Below, piece after piece: positions 62,101 through 64,000 of a DNA stretch of 64,000 bases (the first letter of the stretch is position 1; each line of letters opens with the position of its first letter). The stretch is taken from contig CP137683.1 in assembly GCA_037976565.1 (NCBI GenBank), forward strand, positions 13,907,699 to 13,971,698, read 5' to 3'. Source of the stretch: Mesocentrotus franciscanus (lineage: Eukaryota > Echinodermata > Echinoidea > Camarodonta > Strongylocentrotidae). The notes under the pieces were generated by a model. That model had not been told where the DNA came from, did no database searches, and was given only the letters and a program-made list of their open reading frames with translations. The position numbers and the translations under genes were made by a program.

Positions 62101-63913
62101 GGAGGGGGGTAAACTTAACCCAATGCTGGGTAAAATGTACTCACAATCGGCTTAAATGTACTCCATATTGTGTAAACTGTTACCTATCAAAAATCAATGT
62201 TCCCTTCTAATTATTCATATTGTTTCCATGCATTTTCAAATTATTTTAGCCATATTTGTAATAATTATTATGCATATGTATTGTAAAACAAAAATATTCA
62301 TGCAACATATAAATTAAGTTCTCTGATAAATACCATCGAGACTAAACCAATATTGGATAAATATTACCCAACCTTTTGAGAGTGTACAAGCTTATGTACC
62401 TTGGGAAATTTATCGCTATTGCCTTGGTTTTTTTTCTTCATTACTTCATATATTTGCCCAACTTTTCTATTACTTTAAGTAATATAGATTTTGCTTTTCT
62501 TGTGCCAACAGGTTTATATGAAATTATGGGCATTTAAAATTGTTTAAAATGATTACAAATTGATATGTAACGGTTTAACTCTCTTTCTACTTTATTCAAC
62601 AGAACCAACTAACAAAGGCGACACGGGTATGTGCAAATTTGTGTGTTTAGATTATGTTATTACTGTAACTGTGTGGTGTGTGCTGTACAGGTCTGAATTT
62701 TCAGCATGTTCAATAAGAAGGAATAATATGAAAAATGATTTTTGTTTTGTTATTTGTAGGACAGTATCACGAAAAAAAAATATTTTCAGAACTGTGCACG
62801 AATGCACCCACTTGTACATTTAACCCTTAACATGCCACAATATAGTCTACGCGCTCATCTTAAAATGCCAAGTACATATACGTTCACTATGCTTGTAGAC
62901 ATTTATGCGTGTGTATTGTAGGGGCATCGATGACAGTTTGACATTTGTTTTCCTGAGTTAATTTGGTGGTTGGGTGACATTTTACGTGCAGTTTTACTTC
63001 TAGTTTGGTCAAGGAAGTGTTATGCTTTAGCGTCCTTGCCCTGGTAGGCCTATGTGGAAGAACCTGGTACTGTGGTGCATCGTACACCATTGCCGACTAG
63101 CGAAATGGATAAAAATCTGTGGCCATATGCTACCACACATATTTTGAAAATGATCACATCCAACGAGGAAAAAAGCAGGATAAAGATTATCGATGATGGT
63201 GTATTAAGCTGGGAGGGGCGGCGCTGTATGGAAAATGTTTCACTGCCTTCAGATGGGCGATCGCATATATTATTCGATATATATTTCTGACCCGCCTGAC
63301 AATCAGTTTAAAGCCCTCGTTTCTAGTCCTTACATTCTTATTTCAATGACATTTCAGAAACTACAACAAGCAGGATCCGAACATCGGCTACGACTACGCC
63401 TACAACATCAGCCACGACGACTACCACCCTGTCTACAACGACTTTGGGAGAAACAACTGGTAGGATAACTATTTAATTCCCTTTTTTTGCAAAAGTTTTT
63501 TTTTTGACGTTAACAATGTAATTCTCGATTGATTAATAAAGGCCTATCGGAAATCATGTGAAGATGAAGAATTTCTCCTAAAGCTCCCATTAAAATGCTT
63601 AACCTTTTGTAACCTCACACAATTATAAGGAGGAGGGGTCACATTATCTTACTCCAGATTTTTATGACACGAATAAAGAAAGGCCATCGCAGTTAAGGCT
63701 CAATTTCTTGGACAAGCTAGAACTTCCTAAAGACAATTCTTCATCAAGTATATTCTGCCGTATACTATTGTGTTCTCTTGTGGCCTCCTATTCATTAGTT
63801 ACTTATTCTCATTCATTTTGCAGTGTTAACTAGTGAAACGACTGCTGTCACCACAGAAGCACCGGAAGTCACTACCACTGAAACAACCACCACAGTGATT
63901 ACAACAACCCCAG
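25769..63913 (+). CDS. Mucin-like modular gene, tandem-cassette part
   Basis: About 45 exons of four kinds (T/T', P, Q, D) are arranged head to tail in seven cassettes of ~4.93 kb, then a diverged tail (61801-62007, 62603-62626, 63358-63459, 63824-63913). Standard exon lengths are 213, 24, 105 and 441 nt, all multiples of three with phase-1 introns at both ends. An intact cassette adds 479 residues. The tail exons are Thr-rich with 24-nt P and ~102-nt Q equivalents, so the same gene continues past the window end. Six full-length D exons carry one- or two-base losses that would break the frame (listed individually); the other nine full-length D exons in the window are intact. Extracellular gel-forming, coat or adhesive function is an inference from Thr content and repeat design. 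Confidence 0.75.
26549..26761 (+). CDS. Exon T', unit 1
   Basis: Signature VTTSLATTTT, EKTTTVMTTGSTTAIEE and TTTTMATTTP; the same in units 1-6. Confidence 0.75.
28137..28160 (+). CDS. Micro-exon P, unit 1
   Basis: EPTEKGDT; CAACAG acceptor, GTACGT donor. Confidence 0.65.
28812..28916 (+). CDS. Exon Q, unit 1
   Basis: 35 codons including QRRRTTAV and MSTTTIGQTTP; acceptor TCACAG, donor GTAGGA. Confidence 0.7.
29309..29749 (+). CDS. Exon Da, unit 1 (intact)
   Basis: 441 nt. Da signature: GDCVDNL, LQTPEMTDGT, SGYMVLTR, GEEPIDALAF, VVVRFEGC. The second sequon is lost (QDTSS instead of QNTSS). Confidence 0.75.
30101..30313 (+). CDS. Exon T, unit 1
   Basis: T signature: starts AISTVV and reads EKTTAVVTTESTTAVEE and TTVMTTTP. 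Confidence 0.75.
30659..31098 (+). CDS. Exon Db, unit 1 (one base short)
   Basis: 440 nt. Db signature: GDCADNL, LQTSEMADGT, VLTTVTAV, SVTYSNG. One C is missing from CTCCCTC near 31040. As assembled, translation would hit TGA at the seventh codon of the next T' exon. Confidence 0.7.
31460..31672 (+). CDS. Exon T', unit 2
   Basis: 213 nt, no change from unit 1 seen. Confidence 0.75.
33054..33077 (+). CDS. Micro-exon P, unit 2 (Gly to Ser)
   Basis: GGC is AGC here: EPTEKSDT. Confidence 0.65.
33733..33837 (+). CDS. Exon Q, unit 2
   Basis: 105 nt, as in unit 1. Confidence 0.7.
34233..34673 (+). CDS. Exon Da, unit 2 (intact)
   Basis: 441 nt with only silent differences from unit 1 seen (e.g. 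GCCGTTACT, CAAATTCGT). Confidence 0.75.
35026..35238 (+). CDS. Exon T, unit 2
   Basis: 213 nt; its upstream intron reads TATTAAAATACAG, shared with units 3-5. Confidence 0.75.
35583..36022 (+). CDS. Exon Db, unit 2 (one base short)
   Basis: Same missing C as unit 1, near 35964. Confidence 0.7.
36385..36597 (+). CDS. Exon T', unit 3
   Basis: 213 nt, unchanged. Confidence 0.75.
37983..38006 (+). CDS. Micro-exon P, unit 3 (Gly to Ser)
   Basis: EPTEKSDT, as in unit 2. Confidence 0.65.
38663..38767 (+). CDS. Exon Q, unit 3
   Basis: 105 nt, unchanged. Confidence 0.7.
39162..39602 (+). CDS. Exon Da, unit 3 (intact)
   Basis: 441 nt; differs from other Da by IDALVF and SVDVLVRF. Confidence 0.75.
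39952..40164 (+). CDS. Exon T, unit 3
   Basis: 213 nt, T type. Confidence 0.75.
40516..40955 (+). CDS. Exon Db, unit 3 (one base short)
   Basis: Same missing C, near 40898. Confidence 0.7.
41317..41529 (+). CDS. Exon T', unit 4
   Basis: 213 nt, unchanged. Confidence 0.75.
42917..42940 (+). CDS. Micro-exon P, unit 4
   Basis: EPTEKGDT. Confidence 0.65.
43595..43699 (+). CDS. Exon Q, unit 4
   Basis: 105 nt, unchanged. Confidence 0.7.
44097..44535 (+). CDS. Exon Da, unit 4 (two bases short)
   Basis: 439 nt. One T is missing from the run in CACTTTTTCAAAC (~44347) and one C from CTCCCTC (~44478). Confidence 0.65.
44884..45096 (+). CDS. Exon T, unit 4
   Basis: 213 nt, T type. Confidence 0.75.
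45446..45885 (+). CDS. Exon Db, unit 4 (one base short)
   Basis: Missing C near 45828; differs silently (GTGCAGGACGG) from Db of units 1-3. Confidence 0.7.
46247..46459 (+). CDS. Exon T', unit 5
   Basis: 213 nt, unchanged. Confidence 0.75.
47838..47861 (+). CDS. Micro-exon P, unit 5
   Basis: EPTEKGDT. Confidence 0.65.
48519..48623 (+). CDS. Exon Q, unit 5
   Basis: 105 nt, unchanged. Confidence 0.7.
49020..49459 (+). CDS. Exon Da, unit 5 (one base short)
   Basis: 440 nt. One T is missing in CACTTTTCAAAC (~49270); the CTCCCTC site is intact. Confidence 0.65.
49812..50024 (+). CDS. Exon T, unit 5
   Basis: 213 nt, T type. Confidence 0.75.
50374..50814 (+). CDS. Exon Db, unit 5 (intact)
   Basis: 441 nt; GLPQDTSSADVVVRFDGC is restored relative to Db of units 1-4. 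Confidence 0.75.
51177..51389 (+). CDS. Exon T', unit 6
   Basis: 213 nt, unchanged. Confidence 0.75.
52773..52796 (+). CDS. Micro-exon P, unit 6
   Basis: EPTEKGDT. Confidence 0.65.
53456..53560 (+). CDS. Exon Q, unit 6
   Basis: 105 nt, unchanged. Confidence 0.7.
53980..54420 (+). CDS. Exon Da, unit 6 (intact)
   Basis: 441 nt; reads SGYKVLTR and EEPVDALVF as the left copies do, with GFPQD near the end. Confidence 0.75.
54773..54985 (+). CDS. Exon T, unit 6
   Basis: 213 nt; a Pro is replaced by Gln (TTTTQATTTT). Confidence 0.75.
55354..55794 (+). CDS. Exon Db, unit 6 (intact)
   Basis: 441 nt; private changes SDASEPD, FRLRALGEES and RFEGC. Confidence 0.75.
56156..56368 (+). CDS. Exon T', unit 7
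   Basis: 213 nt; TTTTAATTTT replaces TTTTPATTTT. The 3' flank (AATTACCAGCGAACAACATATG) is like the left copy at 1655, not like units 1-6. Confidence 0.75.
57753..57776 (+). CDS. Micro-exon P, unit 7
   Basis: EPTEKGDT. Confidence 0.65.
58417..58521 (+). CDS. Exon Q, unit 7
   Basis: 105 nt, unchanged. Confidence 0.7.
58916..59356 (+). CDS. Exon Da, unit 7 (intact)
   Basis: 441 nt; private changes EEPVDTLVF, QDASSLDVLVRFDGC. Confidence 0.75.
59700..59912 (+). CDS. Exon T/T' chimera, unit 7
   Basis: 213 nt. It mixes T' (TTTVMT, TTVT) and T (AESTTAVEE, AISTVV start) variants, with a T-type upstream intron and a T'-type downstream flank. Confidence 0.7.
59985..61015. other. Diverged intron with remnants of a decayed cassette
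   Basis: It breaks the intron similarity that resumes at ~61020-61110 (GGCTGGAAAGG, TCTTGAAGTATCTA). The stretch 60030-60175 resembles the 3' end of the T'-to-P intron (ACGAATAACCCTTCC), but no P exon follows. The rest, including 60210-60900, has only short ORFs and no recognisable element. Confidence 0.45.
61016..61800 (+). other. Intron before terminal Thr-rich exon
   Basis: AT-rich with a G-run at 61715-61723; ends with a pyrimidine-rich acceptor CTCAATTCAG. Confidence 0.45.
61801..62007 (+). CDS. Exon T'', diverged Thr-rich
   Basis: 207 nt, phase 1-1. ELESTVKTDITTTSPATATTAATTTTELITTAVITTAS... is clearly related to T exons but with many changes, so it was not homogenised with the array. 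Confidence 0.7.
62008..62602 (+). other. Intron with G-rich tract
   Basis: Shorter than the array's T'-to-P intron. It contains four or more G-runs at 62065-62109 on the + strand (possible G-quadruplex) and no ORF. Confidence 0.5.
62603..62626 (+). CDS. Micro-exon P, distal diverged copy
   Basis: 24 nt, EPTNKGDT, CAACAG acceptor and GTATGT donor. Preservation of length and frame in an otherwise diverged copy is the best evidence that P exons are used. Confidence 0.65.
63358..63459 (+). CDS. Exon Q, distal diverged copy
   Basis: 102 nt, phase 1-1: TTTSRIRTSATTTPTTS, then TTLSTTTLGETT. The basic cluster is RIR instead of RRR. Confidence 0.65.
63824..63913 (+). CDS. Short Thr-rich exon, C-terminal half of a T exon
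   Basis: 90 nt, phase 1-1: VLTSETTAVTTEAPEVTTTETTTTVITTTP corresponds to the last 30 codons of T. Acceptor TTTTGCAG, donor CAG|GTATTC. Confidence 0.65.
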
Positions 63914-64000
63914 GTATTCAAATCCAGGTTCATTAATTCAACATAACAGGAACTACAACAATGGACACAAAAACAACCCCGGTTTTTCAAATCAAGATTT

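Overview
This is an invertebrate-type nuclear genome window. It has spliced genes, AT-rich introns, LTR and non-LTR retrotransposons and several small terminal-inverted-repeat (TIR) elements. I infer a marine deuterostome, most likely an echinoderm, from the Mag/SURL-like gag-pol element and the general repeat landscape; the species cannot be proven from sequence alone. Two runs of exactly 500 N (9069-9568 and 25269-25768) are placeholder scaffold gaps and divide the window into three contigs.

Contig 1 (1-9068) carries exons of a + strand mucin-like gene (281-5152). A minus-strand non-LTR retrotransposon (5266-9068) is inserted in one of its introns.

Contig 2 (9569-25268) carries a nearly complete minus-strand Ty3/gypsy element. 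It has two 198-bp LTRs identical by eye, a tRNA-Leu primer site, a polypurine tract, and gag-pol with several one-base frame breaks. To its right are LINE tails, then the first three coding exons of GTDC1/QTMAN (the tRNA-queuosine mannosyltransferase family) on the + strand. The GTDC1 introns and upstream region are filled with TIR elements, including two inverted copies of an ~0.88-kb element, each with a perfect 9-bp target-site duplication.

Contig 3 (25769-64000) returns to the mucin-like gene. It is an almost perfect tandem array of a ~4.93-kb unit: six full copies, then a truncated seventh and a diverged tail. Each unit holds six exons in the order T' (71 codons, ~60% Thr), P (a 24-nt micro-exon), Q (35 codons, Thr-rich), Da (147 codons), T (71 codons), Db (147 codons). 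Every exon is bounded by phase-1 introns, so a unit adds 479 residues and any exon can be gained, lost or skipped without changing frame. The D exon encodes a cysteine-bounded, probably beta-rich domain that I do not recognise. The product should be a very large extracellular protein alternating O-glycosylated Thr-rich spacers with D domains. Neither its start nor its end is in the window.

Two cautions matter. Contig 2 sits between two pieces of one gene family and may be misplaced. Many frame breaks are single-base losses, some in short homopolymers, and they occur even inside a retrotransposon with identical LTRs, so a good share may be consensus errors rather than real mutations.
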